From Regnicoccus frigidus (GTDB lineage Bacteria; Cyanobacteriota; Cyanobacteriia; PCC-6307; Cyanobiaceae): a stretch of DNA of 21,461 nt. The notes under the pieces are model-generated. The model saw only the letters and a program-made list of their open reading frames with translations, ran no database searches and was not told where the DNA came from. The position numbers were made by a program, and so were the translations under genes. Location: the NCBI GenBank assembly GCA_025194985.1, contig JAOANE010000026.1:1-21461 (forward strand). Direction: 5' to 3'. Below are positions 6,854 to 14,370 of this stretch, piece after piece; positions within the stretch are counted from its first letter, which is position 1; every line of letters begins with the position of its first letter.

Positions 6854-8353
6854 TTAGAGCGAGCCGAATCCCTTGCGCTTCTTGGCCGGCTTAGCCGGGC
6901 GGTGGGGCTTGCGGGAACTGCCGCCGCGCCCAGGGCCCGCTCCAGGCAGGCCCTGCTGACCGGGCAGTCCTCCCATGCCAGGCATGCCACCACCCATGCC
7001 CGGCAGACCAGGGAAACCAACGCCCATGCCCGGCATCCCACCCATCCCGGGCAGGCCGCCCTGAGTCATCTGCTGCATCATCCCCCGCATTTTCTGAAAA
7101 TCGGCGAGCACCTTGTCCACATCGGCCGGGGTGTGGCCACTGCCGGCGGCAATGCGCCGGCGCCTGGAGGGTTGGGCGGCGAGGAGCTGGGGTTGCTTGC
7201 GCTCGGCCTCGGTCATCGAGCCGATCATGGCTTCGATGCGTTTGAGCTGGCTTTCGCCCTGCTTGAGCATGCCGTCGTCGATCTTGTTCATGCCGGGGAT
7301 CATCTTCATCAGGCCACCCAGGGAGCCCATCCGTTTGATCATCCGCATCTGCTGAACGAAATCGGAGAAGTCGAAGGTGGCTTCCTGCAGCTTCTGCTGC
7401 ATCTTCTCCACATCCGCCAGTTCCACCTCCTTGCTGGCTTTCTCCACCAGGGTGAGCACATCCCCCATGCCGAGAATCCGGCTGGCCATGCGCTCCGGGT
7501 GGAAGGGCTGCAGGGCCTCCACCTTCTCGCCGGTGCCGATGAACTTGATCGGGGCACCGCTCACCTGGCGGATCGAAAGGGCGGCACCGCCACGGCTGTC
7601 GCCGTCGAGCTTGGTGAGCACCGCGCCGGTGAGCCCCACCTGGTCGTGGAAGGCGCGGGTGAGTTCGGCCGCCTCCTGGCCGATCATCGAATCCACCACC
7701 AGCAGCACCTCATCGGGCTGGGCGGCAGCGCGGATCCGCACCATCTCCTCCATCATCCCGGAGTCGATCTGCAGGCGGCCGGCCGTGTCCACCAGCACCA
7801 CGTCGAAGCCTCCGGCGCGGCCCTTGGCCACACCAGCCGCGGCGATCTCCTCGGGTTTCGCCGCCGTTCCGAGGCTGAATACCTCCACGTCGATCTGCTC
7901 ACCGAGGGTGCGCAGCTGATCGATAGCCGCTGGCCGGTACACGTCGGCGGCCACCATCAGGGCACGGCGACCCTGTTCCTTGAGGTGCAGACCGAGCTTG
8001 GCGGTGGCGGTGGTCTTGCCCGCCCCCTGCAGGCCGGCCATCAGGATCACCGTGGGGGCCGCTTCGGCCTTGGCCAAAGGCGCGTTAGCCCCTCCCATCA
8101 CCTCCACCAGAGCCTGGTGCACCAGCTGGATGAACTGCTGATCGGGACTCACCCCGCGCACCACCTCGGCGCCCACCGCCCGCTGGCGCACGTCTTCGAT
8201 GAAGACCTTGATCACCTCCAGGCTCACATCGGCTTCGAGCAGGGCGCGCCGCACCTGCTTGAGCGCCCCCTCCACGTTGCTTTCGGTGATCTTGTCCTGG
8301 CCCCTCAGGCTTTTGACCGCGTCTTCAAAACGCTGGGAGAGCTCATCGAACAT
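6854..8353 (-). CDS. ffh: signal recognition particle protein Ffh
   Basis: The protein part of the SRP, which binds signal sequences on translating ribosomes and, with FtsY, delivers them to the membrane. 499 residues. The N domain begins MFDELSQRFEDAVKSLRG; the G domain has GLQGAGKT (107-114), DTAGR (189-193) and TKLD (247-250); the M domain has RMIKRMGSLGGLMKMIPG and the RRRRIAAGSG RNA-binding region. The C-terminus is a long Gly/Met/Pro-rich stretch (about 420-475) ending in a basic KPAKKRKG tail. The expected partner RNA (4.5S) is not in the window. It follows ftn2 by 68 bases; a lone -10-like TAGGAT lies at 8393-8398 on the minus strand. Start ATG at 8353. Confidence 0.98.
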   Translation of the reverse strand: MFDELSQRFEDAVKSLRGQDKITESNVEGALKQVRRALLEADVSLEVIKVFIEDVRQRAVGAEVVRGVSPDQQFIQLVHQALVEVMGGANAPLAKAEAAPTVILMAGLQGAGKTTATAKLGLHLKEQGRRALMVAADVYRPAAIDQLRTLGEQIDVEVFSLGTAAKPEEIAAAGVAKGRAGGFDVVLVDTAGRLQIDSGMMEEMVRIRAAAQPDEVLLVVDSMIGQEAAELTRAFHDQVGLTGAVLTKLDGDSRGGAALSIRQVSGAPIKFIGTGEKVEALQPFHPERMASRILGMGDVLTLVEKASKEVELADVEKMQQKLQEATFDFSDFVQQMRMIKRMGSLGGLMKMIPGMNKIDDGMLKQGESQLKRIEAMIGSMTEAERKQPQLLAAQPSRRRRIAAGSGHTPADVDKVLADFQKMRGMMQQMTQGGLPGMGGMPGMGVGFPGLPGMGGGMPGMGGLPGQQGLPGAGPGRGGSSRKPHRPAKPAKKRKGFGSL

Positions 8354-8392
8354 GGAAAGGCCCGGGCTGGGAGAACGCGCTATCGCGCTGTG

Positions 8393-8398
8393 ATCCTA
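8393..8398 (-). promoter_or_regulatory. possible -10 element for ffh
   Basis: The minus strand reads TTTTTAGGATCA, giving TAGGAT 39 bases before the ffh ATG, in the 68-base gap after ftn2. No matching -35 is visible at 16-18 bases upstream. It may simply be chance in a short AT patch. Confidence 0.25.
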
Positions 8399-8421
8399 AA
8401 AACCGACCGGCACCGGACGGA

Positions 8422-10371
8422 TCAGCTGCGCTGCCGCCAGCCGGCCAGCCTCCAGGTATCGCCGTCGCGGCCGAACACGTAGGTGTTGCGCACCGTGATC
8501 GCAGGTGTGCGCTGCTGCACGGCGCCAGCGAGGTTGGTGGTCTGATCGCTGTAACCGAGCTGGGCGTTGATTTCGATCCGCCGTGGGCTGCGGCTGACCA
8601 CAGTGAGCTGCTCCACTTCAGCCTTCACCTGCTTGCGTTCACCCCGGGCCACGTGGCTGCGCCTTTCAGCCTGGAGGGAGGCGACCAGGGCCGGCCGTGC
8701 CAGCTCGCCCGGCGGGCGGCCGGGGGTCTTGCCATCGAGCACCTCCGCCTTTGTCTTGAGCCAGGCCTCCAGCAAGCCCTGAATCTCGGCGTCGCTGGGG
8801 GCCTGGGCCTTGAGCGGCAGGCTGAGCGCAGCCACCGCCGGGGGCGGCGTTGGCTTGCTGGGATCTGGCTTGCCGGGATCGGGTTTGGCTGGATCGGGTT
8901 TGACCGCTGAGGAGCCGGCCTGCGACGGCGAAGGAGCAGTTGGGCTCGGATTAAGGGGGCGAAAGGCGATCCAGGACCCAGCCGCGACGGCAACCGTTGC
9001 CAGGCCGAGCCCAGCGGGCCATAGCCAGGGCAGCCCCCGACCCTGGCGCCGCGGGGAGGGCTGGGCAGGCAGCTCAGCGCTGCCGAAGGGCTCAACAGGT
9101 TGAACTGACGTCAGGCTTTCGCCGTTGCCTGACTCGCCGAGAGCTGGCCAGTCCGCAGCGCTCACGCCTTGACCAAGAGCCGTTGGCACCCAGGCAGCCG
9201 GTGCCAGATCCTTTTTCTCGACGTAGGCCTGGACGTCACGATCGGCGAAATAGGCCTCGAGATCGGCATCGGTTTCGATATCGCGGTAGCCCGGCAACAC
9301 GTCTCTGGAGAGCCAGTCGCGGCAATAGGCACAGAGCTGGGCGAGGGGGTCATCACCCTGGGCTTCGGCCCAACGGCGTAGATCTTCGCCGGCGCTGGCT
9401 TCAAAGTGGCTGTGGGCTGTATCAACCTGGCCGAGCAGCAGGTGCTGGCAGGCGAGGAAGGGCCCGACGCCGGGCTGGCCGCTGGCCGCCAACCGCTCCA
9501 GGCCCGCGGCTATCCGCTCGGGCTTGCGCTGGGAGAAACCGGAGGCGGTGAGGGCGTAGCTGGTCAGGAACTCGGCGGTGGGCGATCCTTCACCGGCCCA
9601 GCGGCCGAAGAGATCCACCTGCTCTTGAACGGTGAGGAACTGGCGGATCTGCTTGAAGAAGGACTGAAAGTCCTGGCGCGGCAATTCAGGGTCGCTGTCG
9701 CCTTCGAGACCTCCCCGTTTCTTGACCAGCACCTCAAGCAAGCGCAGTCCTTCCTGACGCTCATGGCTGGCGGCCAGGTCGCGGCTGAGCAAATCCAGCA
9801 CCCGGAACGGCAGCAGGGCGTGGAGGTCGCTGTCGAGCTGGCGTCGCTGCTCCGGTGCCTGGCCCATGCGTTGTAAGAGCTGCAGCCCTTGCTGCAGGAG
9901 AGAAGCCGCCGCCTCGAAGTGCCGCTGATCGCGCAGATCGGACGAGGCCTGGCGGCAGGACAGACCGACCAACAAGGTGAGATCGGTTTCGCGGGAGCTG
10001 CCCAAGGCCGGCGTCTGGGGAGGCTGCAGGCTGCGTCGTGCTGCTTCGAAGCTGTCCAACGGCTGACCGGCCTCCAGCAGCAGCAGCAGTCCGCCCAACT
10101 CCTTGCTGCTAGGCACGTCAAGTCCGGGAGCGCCATCTCCGCCGCTGCCCTCGAAGGCAATCAGATCGGCTTCATAGGCACTGCGCCGATCTTCGTCGCT
10201 GAGCAGGTCGGCGCTGGAGCGGAGCAAGGCGGCCCTGCTCTGCAGCGCTTCGTGGCTGAATCCCTGCTTGGGTGGGTGATCCAGACGGTGCTGCAAGGTG
10301 CGCAGCACCGTCTGGCAGTCGGAGGCAGGACTCACCCCCAGCAAGCGGTAGTGATCGATCGGAAGTTCCAA
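8422..10371 (-). CDS. ftn2: cell division protein Ftn2 (ZipN/ARC6 family)
   Basis: Ftn2/ZipN is the cyanobacterial counterpart of plastid ARC6 and anchors the FtsZ ring to the membrane. 649 residues. A J-like domain covers 1-75 (ELPIDHYRLLGVSPAS, then LLSDEDRRSAYEADL), but the J-domain HPD motif is missing. Helical, TPR-like sequence spans about 95-390. One membrane segment lies at about 449-469, followed by a Pro/Ser linker with KPDPx repeats (491-507). The C-terminal IMS-type domain (about 525-649) ends RLAGWRQRS. The start is TTG at 10371, preceded by GGGAG at good spacing; an in-frame stop lies a few codons upstream, so no longer form is possible. It leads the ffh-rpsP-phoH run and is divergent from pdhA. 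Confidence 0.9.
   Translation of the reverse strand: MELPIDHYRLLGVSPASDCQTVLRTLQHRLDHPPKQGFSHEALQSRAALLRSSADLLSDEDRRSAYEADLIAFEGSGGDGAPGLDVPSSKELGGLLLLLEAGQPLDSFEAARRSLQPPQTPALGSSRETDLTLLVGLSCRQASSDLRDQRHFEAAASLLQQGLQLLQRMGQAPEQRRQLDSDLHALLPFRVLDLLSRDLAASHERQEGLRLLEVLVKKRGGLEGDSDPELPRQDFQSFFKQIRQFLTVQEQVDLFGRWAGEGSPTAEFLTSYALTASGFSQRKPERIAAGLERLAASGQPGVGPFLACQHLLLGQVDTAHSHFEASAGEDLRRWAEAQGDDPLAQLCAYCRDWLSRDVLPGYRDIETDADLEAYFADRDVQAYVEKKDLAPAAWVPTALGQGVSAADWPALGESGNGESLTSVQPVEPFGSAELPAQPSPRRQGRGLPWLWPAGLGLATVAVAAGSWIAFRPLNPSPTAPSPSQAGSSAVKPDPAKPDPGKPDPSKPTPPPAVAALSLPLKAQAPSDAEIQGLLEAWLKTKAEVLDGKTPGRPPGELARPALVASLQAERRSHVARGERKQVKAEVEQLTVVSRSPRRIEINAQLGYSDQTTNLAGAVQQRTPAITVRNTYVFGRDGDTWRLAGWRQRS
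8852..8903. repeat. 15-bp tandem repeat encoding KPDPx in Ftn2
   Basis: Three full units and a partial fourth, at 8852-8866, 8867-8881, 8882-8896 and from 8897, with unit consensus GGYTTGSYKGGATCK. It encodes the KPDPA-KPDPG-KPDPS stretch just after the membrane segment of Ftn2. In-frame unit gain or loss would change linker length only. Confidence 0.85.
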
Positions 10372-10434
10372 TCGCAGCGGCTCCCAGACCCGCGTGGGTC
10401 GTCAGTGCGCCGAGTGTAAGCAGCGGCATCGATT

Positions 10435-10479
10435 TTGACTCCCCTTCGAGTTTGGACCCCGTACAGTCGCCATCAATAG
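10435..10479 (+). promoter_or_regulatory. candidate pdhA promoter region
   Basis: In the 125-base ftn2-pdhA divergent gap there are a -35-like TTGACT (10435-10440), a second TTGGAC (10452-10457), a -10-like TACAGT (10462-10467) and CAATAG (10474-10479). TTGGAC with CAATAG gives a 16-base spacer; TTGACT with TACAGT gives 21, which is too long. No pairing is convincing, so only the region is offered. Confidence 0.3.
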
Positions 10480-10496
10480 AACCCGGCATCCCTGCC

Positions 10497-11582
10497 ATGA
10501 CCCAGGAGTTTGCTGTCACACTCCCCGCTGAAGCGCCAGAGAGCGTCGGCAGCCACGCCCAACGCCTGGCCGCCTTCGCCGCTGCCGCTCCGGCCATGGT
10601 GAACCGTTCGGAGGGCTTGATGCTCTACCGCGACATGACCCTGGGCCGGCGCTTTGAAGATAAGTGCGCCGAGATGTATTACAGGGGCAAGATGTTCGGC
10701 TTCGTGCATCTTTATAACGGCCAGGAAGCCGTCGCCACCGGGGTGATCAAGGCGATGAAGGCCCAGCACGACTGGTTCTGCAGCACCTACCGCGACCACG
10801 TCCATGCCCTTAGTTGCGGCGTGCCGGCCCGTGAGGTGATGAGCGAACTGTTCGGCAAGGCCACCGGTTGCAGCAAGGGCCGTGGCGGCTCCATGCACCT
10901 GTTCTCACGCGAGCACCATCTGCTGGGCGGGTATGCCTTCATCGGCGAGGGGATTCCGGTGGCTCTCGGAGCCGCCTTCACCAGCCGCTACAAGCGCGAT
11001 GGCCTCGGGGATGCCAGCAGCGATTCCGTCACCGCCGCCTTCTTCGGTGACGGCACCTGCAACAACGGTCAGTTCTTTGAGTGCCTGAACATGGCGGCGC
11101 TCTGGAAACTGCCCATTCTCTTCGTGGTTGAGAACAACAAGTGGGCGATCGGCATGGCCCACGAACGGGCCACCAGTGAACCGGAGATCTGGCGCAAAGC
11201 GGCCGCCTTCGGCATGGCCGGCGAAGAGGTGGATGGCATGGACGTGCTGGCGGTTCGCGCCGCTGCCCAGCGGGCGGTCAAGCGGGCCAGAGCAGGCGAC
11301 GGCCCCACGGTGCTGGAGTGCCTCACCTACCGGTTCCGGGGTCATTCCCTGGCCGATCCCGACGAACTGCGCAGCGAGGCGGAAAAAGCCTTCTGGGCCC
11401 AGCGCGATCCAATCAAGGCCCTGGCCGCCCAGCTGATCAGCGGCGAGCTGGCCACGGCCGAGGAGCTCAAGGCGATCGAAGCGGAGATCGACGCCGAAGT
11501 GGCTGACGCGGTCAGTTTTGCTGTGGCGGCTCCGGAACCCGACCCCAGCGAACTCACCCGCTACATCTGGGCTGAAGACTGA
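10497..11582 (+). CDS. pdhA: pyruvate dehydrogenase E1 component, alpha subunit
   Basis: Alpha subunit of the thiamine-diphosphate-dependent E1 enzyme that decarboxylates pyruvate in the pyruvate dehydrogenase complex; it needs a beta subunit encoded elsewhere. 361 residues from the ATG at 10497. Typical features are FVHLYNGQEAVATG (69-82), STYRDHVHALSCGV (96-109), the ThDP/Mg motif GDG (184-186) with NN (189-190), ENNKWAIG (212-219), and the phosphorylation-loop-like YRFRGHSLADPDE (278-290). The first ~35 residues are a variable extension. The gene is divergent from ftn2 and converges on the sigma-factor gene, sharing 29 bases with it. The frame is open further upstream, but the homologous region begins well after 10497. 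Confidence 0.97.
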   Translation: MTQEFAVTLPAEAPESVGSHAQRLAAFAAAAPAMVNRSEGLMLYRDMTLGRRFEDKCAEMYYRGKMFGFVHLYNGQEAVATGVIKAMKAQHDWFCSTYRDHVHALSCGVPAREVMSELFGKATGCSKGRGGSMHLFSREHHLLGGYAFIGEGIPVALGAAFTSRYKRDGLGDASSDSVTAAFFGDGTCNNGQFFECLNMAALWKLPILFVVENNKWAIGMAHERATSEPEIWRKAAAFGMAGEEVDGMDVLAVRAAAQRAVKRARAGDGPTVLECLTYRFRGHSLADPDELRSEAEKAFWAQRDPIKALAAQLISGELATAEELKAIEAEIDAEVADAVSFAVAAPEPDPSELTRYIWAED

Positions 11583-12528
11583 GTGGCTGCACTGTTCGTA
11601 GCTGCTCCGTTCGCGGTTGCTCTGTGAGGGCCCTCAGCTTGCCTAGGGCCTTGAGCTCCACCTGCCGCACCCGCTCCCTTGACACCTGCATCAGTCGGCC
11701 GATTTCGGCCAGGGTGCTGCGCTGGGCTCCATTGACGCCGTAGCGCATCTCCAGCACCTTGCGCTCCTGCTCCGACAGATGGCCAAGCCAGGCCTCGAGT
11801 TGGTCCAGGTGCATGGCCCGCTCCAGCAGCTCCAGGGGCTCCTGGCTGGCCGGGTTGGCCATCAGATCGCCAAGGGAACTGCGACCCTCGTCGCCATGGA
11901 TCGGCGCATCCAGGCTGGATGTGGTCAGCGACTGACGCAGCAACGAATCAAGCTCCTCGATCGGGATCGCCATGGCTTCGGCAATCTCGCTGCGGCTGGG
12001 CATGGCACCCAGCTTCTGGGCCAGCTCCAGGCTCACCCGGCGCACGGCACTGAGCCGTTCTCCAAGATGGACCGGCAAGCGAATCGTGCGCGAGTGGCAG
12101 GCGATCCCCCGGGTCATGCTCTGGCGGATCCACCAGAAGGCGTAGGTGGAGAATTTGTAGCCGCGGGTGGGATCAAATTTTTCCACGGCCCGCTCCAGGC
12201 CCAGGGATCCTTCCTGAACCAGGTCCAGCAGCTCCAAGCCCCGGCCCTGGTACTTCTTGGCGATGCTGACCACCAGCCGCAGGTTGGCCTTCATCATCCG
12301 CTGCTTGGAGCGCCGGCCGATGCGCAACAACTTCTTCTGACGCTCGCTTGGAGAGGCGGGCTCACCGTTCTCCAACAAGCGCATCATCGTCTGGACCTGA
12401 TTGCCCAGTTCGATCTCCTCGGCTGGGGTGAGCAGCGGTTCGCGCCCGATCGTGGCCAGGTACCAGCTGACGGGATCGTTGCTACGCCGACGACTGCTTT
12501 CCCTGATCTGAAGACTGGCGACTGGCAT
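11554..12528 (-). CDS. group 2 RNA polymerase sigma factor (RpoD/SigA-like)
   Basis: A non-essential-type sigma-70 paralogue that redirects RNA polymerase, as many cyanobacteria have. 324 residues. Region 1.2 is DPVSWYLATIGREPLLTPAEE (18-38); region 2 includes NLRLVVSIAKKYQGRGLELLDLVQEGSLGL (82-111) and GYKFSTYAFWWIRQSMTR (123-140); region 3 follows from SRTIRLPVH; region 4.2 has the helix-turn-helix TLAEIGRLMQVSRERVRQVE. There is no long region 1.1, which separates it from the principal sigma factor. The last ~23 residues form a Gln/Arg-rich tail with TEQPR/TEQLR repeats, and its DNA overlaps the end of pdhA. I chose the ATG at 12528, which has AGGA five bases upstream; a TTG at 12591 is the alternative. 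Confidence 0.94.
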   Translation of the reverse strand: MPVASLQIRESSRRRSNDPVSWYLATIGREPLLTPAEEIELGNQVQTMMRLLENGEPASPSERQKKLLRIGRRSKQRMMKANLRLVVSIAKKYQGRGLELLDLVQEGSLGLERAVEKFDPTRGYKFSTYAFWWIRQSMTRGIACHSRTIRLPVHLGERLSAVRRVSLELAQKLGAMPSRSEIAEAMAIPIEELDSLLRQSLTTSSLDAPIHGDEGRSSLGDLMANPASQEPLELLERAMHLDQLEAWLGHLSEQERKVLEMRYGVNGAQRSTLAEIGRLMQVSRERVRQVELKALGKLRALTEQPRTEQLRTVQPLSLQPRCSG

Positions 12529-12559
12529 GAATCCTGAAAAGTTGATCGCCAATCTCTTG

Positions 12560-12588
12560 GAAATACCAATTCCTGGATGTGATTTCAA
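12560..12588 (-). promoter_or_regulatory. candidate promoter for the sigma-factor gene
   Basis: On the minus strand TTGAAA (12583-12588) is followed after exactly 17 bases by TATTTC (12560-12565). Transcription would begin near 12552, about 24 bases before the ATG at 12528, which supports that start over the TTG at 12591. The rest of the gap (12589-12720) shows only an imperfect CACTG/CAGTG hairpin and no U-tract terminator for the gene upstream. Confidence 0.4.
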
Positions 12589-12720
12589 CAACTGTTCCAG
12601 GGCCTAAGTGCAAAACAACACAACAGATACTGTCACTGGCCTCTCGCTTCGGCTCGGCTATCAGTGGTTGCAGTGAACTTCAGGGTTACTGATCTGGATG
12701 ATCAGGCTTGCTGACCTCCA

Positions 12721-14334
12721 CTAAGCCACCCGGCCAGCACGTCCGGCCAACTGCTGGGCAATCGCCTGGGGCGTCGCTGCGCCCTCGCCCAGCTCCTTGC
12801 AGCACGCCAAGCCGGCCTGGGCATGCTCCAGGGCCGCAGCGGCCAGCAGGGCCCCGCCCTCGCCGCAGCCCGCAGCGGCCCCCCGTCCGGCCGCATAGCC
12901 GGCCAGCACGTCTCCCAGTCCGGCGCGGGCAGCGGCGGCCGCCGCCGCCAGCAGCTGCCAGCGCCGACCATCGGCGGAGGCCACCACGCTGCGAGCCCCC
13001 TTGAGCAACACCGAAACCTGGCAACGCCCCGCGGCGGCGGCGGCGGCCTCGAGCGGGGGCCTGCCGGCGAGATCGGGAAAGAGTCGGGCAAATTCGCCGG
13101 CATGGGGGGTCAGCCAGGTCGGTCCCCGGCGCTGCTGCAACCAGGTGGTGCCCGCCGTCCCCGCCGCTCCGCCAGCGAGCCGGTTGAGGCCATCGGCATC
13201 GAGCACCAACAAGCCCGGGAAGTCCTGCAGGGCCTGCCAGGCAGGTTCGTCAGCGCAAGCCGTCCCGCCGCCGATCCCCGATCCAAGGCCGATGCCCGGG
13301 CCGAGCAAAACAGCATCGAGGCGGTCCAAAACCCCCGGTACAGCCAGCGGAGCCAGGGCCAGGCCACCGGTGGGTCTTTCCTCCAGGGCAGCCTCCATCA
13401 CCACCTGGGGCTGCACCGCCCAGAGACCGGCCGCCACGGCAGCCGGCAGCGCAGCCCGAAGGCTGCCGCAGCCGCTGGCGCTGGCACCCAAAAGGCTGAG
13501 CAAAGCCGCACCCCTGTAACGATCGCTACCTGCGACCACCAGCAGCCGGCCCCGGCCGTATTTCGCGGCCTCAGGCGGCAGAACAGGCCTGGGCGCCGTT
13601 TTCAGGTCGGCAGCGCCCAGGCCCAGCGGCTGATCGAGAGGCAAGGTCGCCAGCAGGGCGGCGGGCAGGGCCAGATCGCATCGCTCCAGCTGGCCCACCC
13701 AGGCCAGGGCGCTGTCCTGCACCAGGCCCTGCTTGAGCAATCCCAGACAAAACGTCTGGCTGGCGCAGGCCGCCACGCGCCCAAGAACCCGGCCCCCATC
13801 GGCGCAGAGACCGGTGGGCACGTCGATGGCCACCAGCTGGCCGGCTCGGGCGGCCTGCCGCTCGGCGAACAGCTGCTGGAGATCCTCAGCCGGCACGCGG
13901 TGTTGGCCGATGCCGAACAGGGCATCGATCCAAAGGGCCGCATCAACGGGGTCTGGCGGAGCCGTCAGGGCCGGGATCCCCAACCAGCAGGCATGACGCC
14001 TGTGTTCTGCGGCCAGGGGTTTCTGGCGCTCGAAGGGGCACCAGATCCGCACGGCGACGCCCGCCAAGTGCAGTTCCCGCGCCACCACCAGCCCGTCGGC
14101 ACCGTTGTGGCCCGGACCCACCAGCACGAGCACGCCAGCGGCCAGCCGCGCGGGCTGGGCCAGCAGCCGGCGGCTGATCTGCAGGGCCGCCTTTTCCATC
14201 AGGGCCGCCACCGGCAGACCACTGGCGAACAGGGCAGCTTCCAGGGCCGCCATCTGCTCGGAGCGCACCAGCAGGTGGGCGGCATCCGGAGCGGGCCATA
14301 GGAACACGGCGGCATCGGCGCGGGCTGGTCCCAT
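12721..14334 (-). CDS. nnr: bifunctional NAD(P)H-hydrate epimerase / ADP-dependent NAD(P)H-hydrate dehydratase
   Basis: Repairs hydrated, inactive NAD(P)H: the epimerase half interconverts R and S forms and the dehydratase half restores NAD(P)H using ADP. 537 residues, normal for the two-domain form. The N-terminal YjeF_N domain has SEQMAALE (25-32), GPGHNGADG (73-81), IDALFGIG (136-143) and AIDVPTGL (169-176). The C-terminal ribokinase-like domain has GRLLVVAGSDRYRGAAL (262-278), LLGPGIGLGSG (343-353), VLDADGLN (377-384), LTPHAGEFARLFP (408-420), LLKG (443-446) and GLGDVLAG (472-479). Just before that last motif an Ala run replaces the usual Gly-Asn-Pro type sequence. It is divergent from mnmA and 192 bases upstream of the sigma gene. 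Start ATG at 14334. Confidence 0.93.
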   Translation of the reverse strand: MGPARADAAVFLWPAPDAAHLLVRSEQMAALEAALFASGLPVAALMEKAALQISRRLLAQPARLAAGVLVLVGPGHNGADGLVVARELHLAGVAVRIWCPFERQKPLAAEHRRHACWLGIPALTAPPDPVDAALWIDALFGIGQHRVPAEDLQQLFAERQAARAGQLVAIDVPTGLCADGGRVLGRVAACASQTFCLGLLKQGLVQDSALAWVGQLERCDLALPAALLATLPLDQPLGLGAADLKTAPRPVLPPEAAKYGRGRLLVVAGSDRYRGAALLSLLGASASGCGSLRAALPAAVAAGLWAVQPQVVMEAALEERPTGGLALAPLAVPGVLDRLDAVLLGPGIGLGSGIGGGTACADEPAWQALQDFPGLLVLDADGLNRLAGGAAGTAGTTWLQQRRGPTWLTPHAGEFARLFPDLAGRPPLEAAAAAAGRCQVSVLLKGARSVVASADGRRWQLLAAAAAAARAGLGDVLAGYAAGRGAAAGCGEGGALLAAAALEHAQAGLACCKELGEGAATPQAIAQQLAGRAGRVA

Positions 14335-14370
14335 GATGGGAGCAGCGCCTAGTTCTGCTCCGTTTCAGCG

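Noticed and set aside
6779..8482. 567-codon open frame on the plus strand opposite ffh
   Set aside because: Exactly antisense to a gene with complete SRP GTPase motifs. Its His/Gln/Gly-rich composition is what the reverse complement of a GC-rich gene produces, and no domain is recognisable.
12823..14301. 492-codon plus-strand frame opposite nnr
   Set aside because: Shadow of a clearly assigned gene; low-complexity Gln/Gly/Arg composition and no motif.
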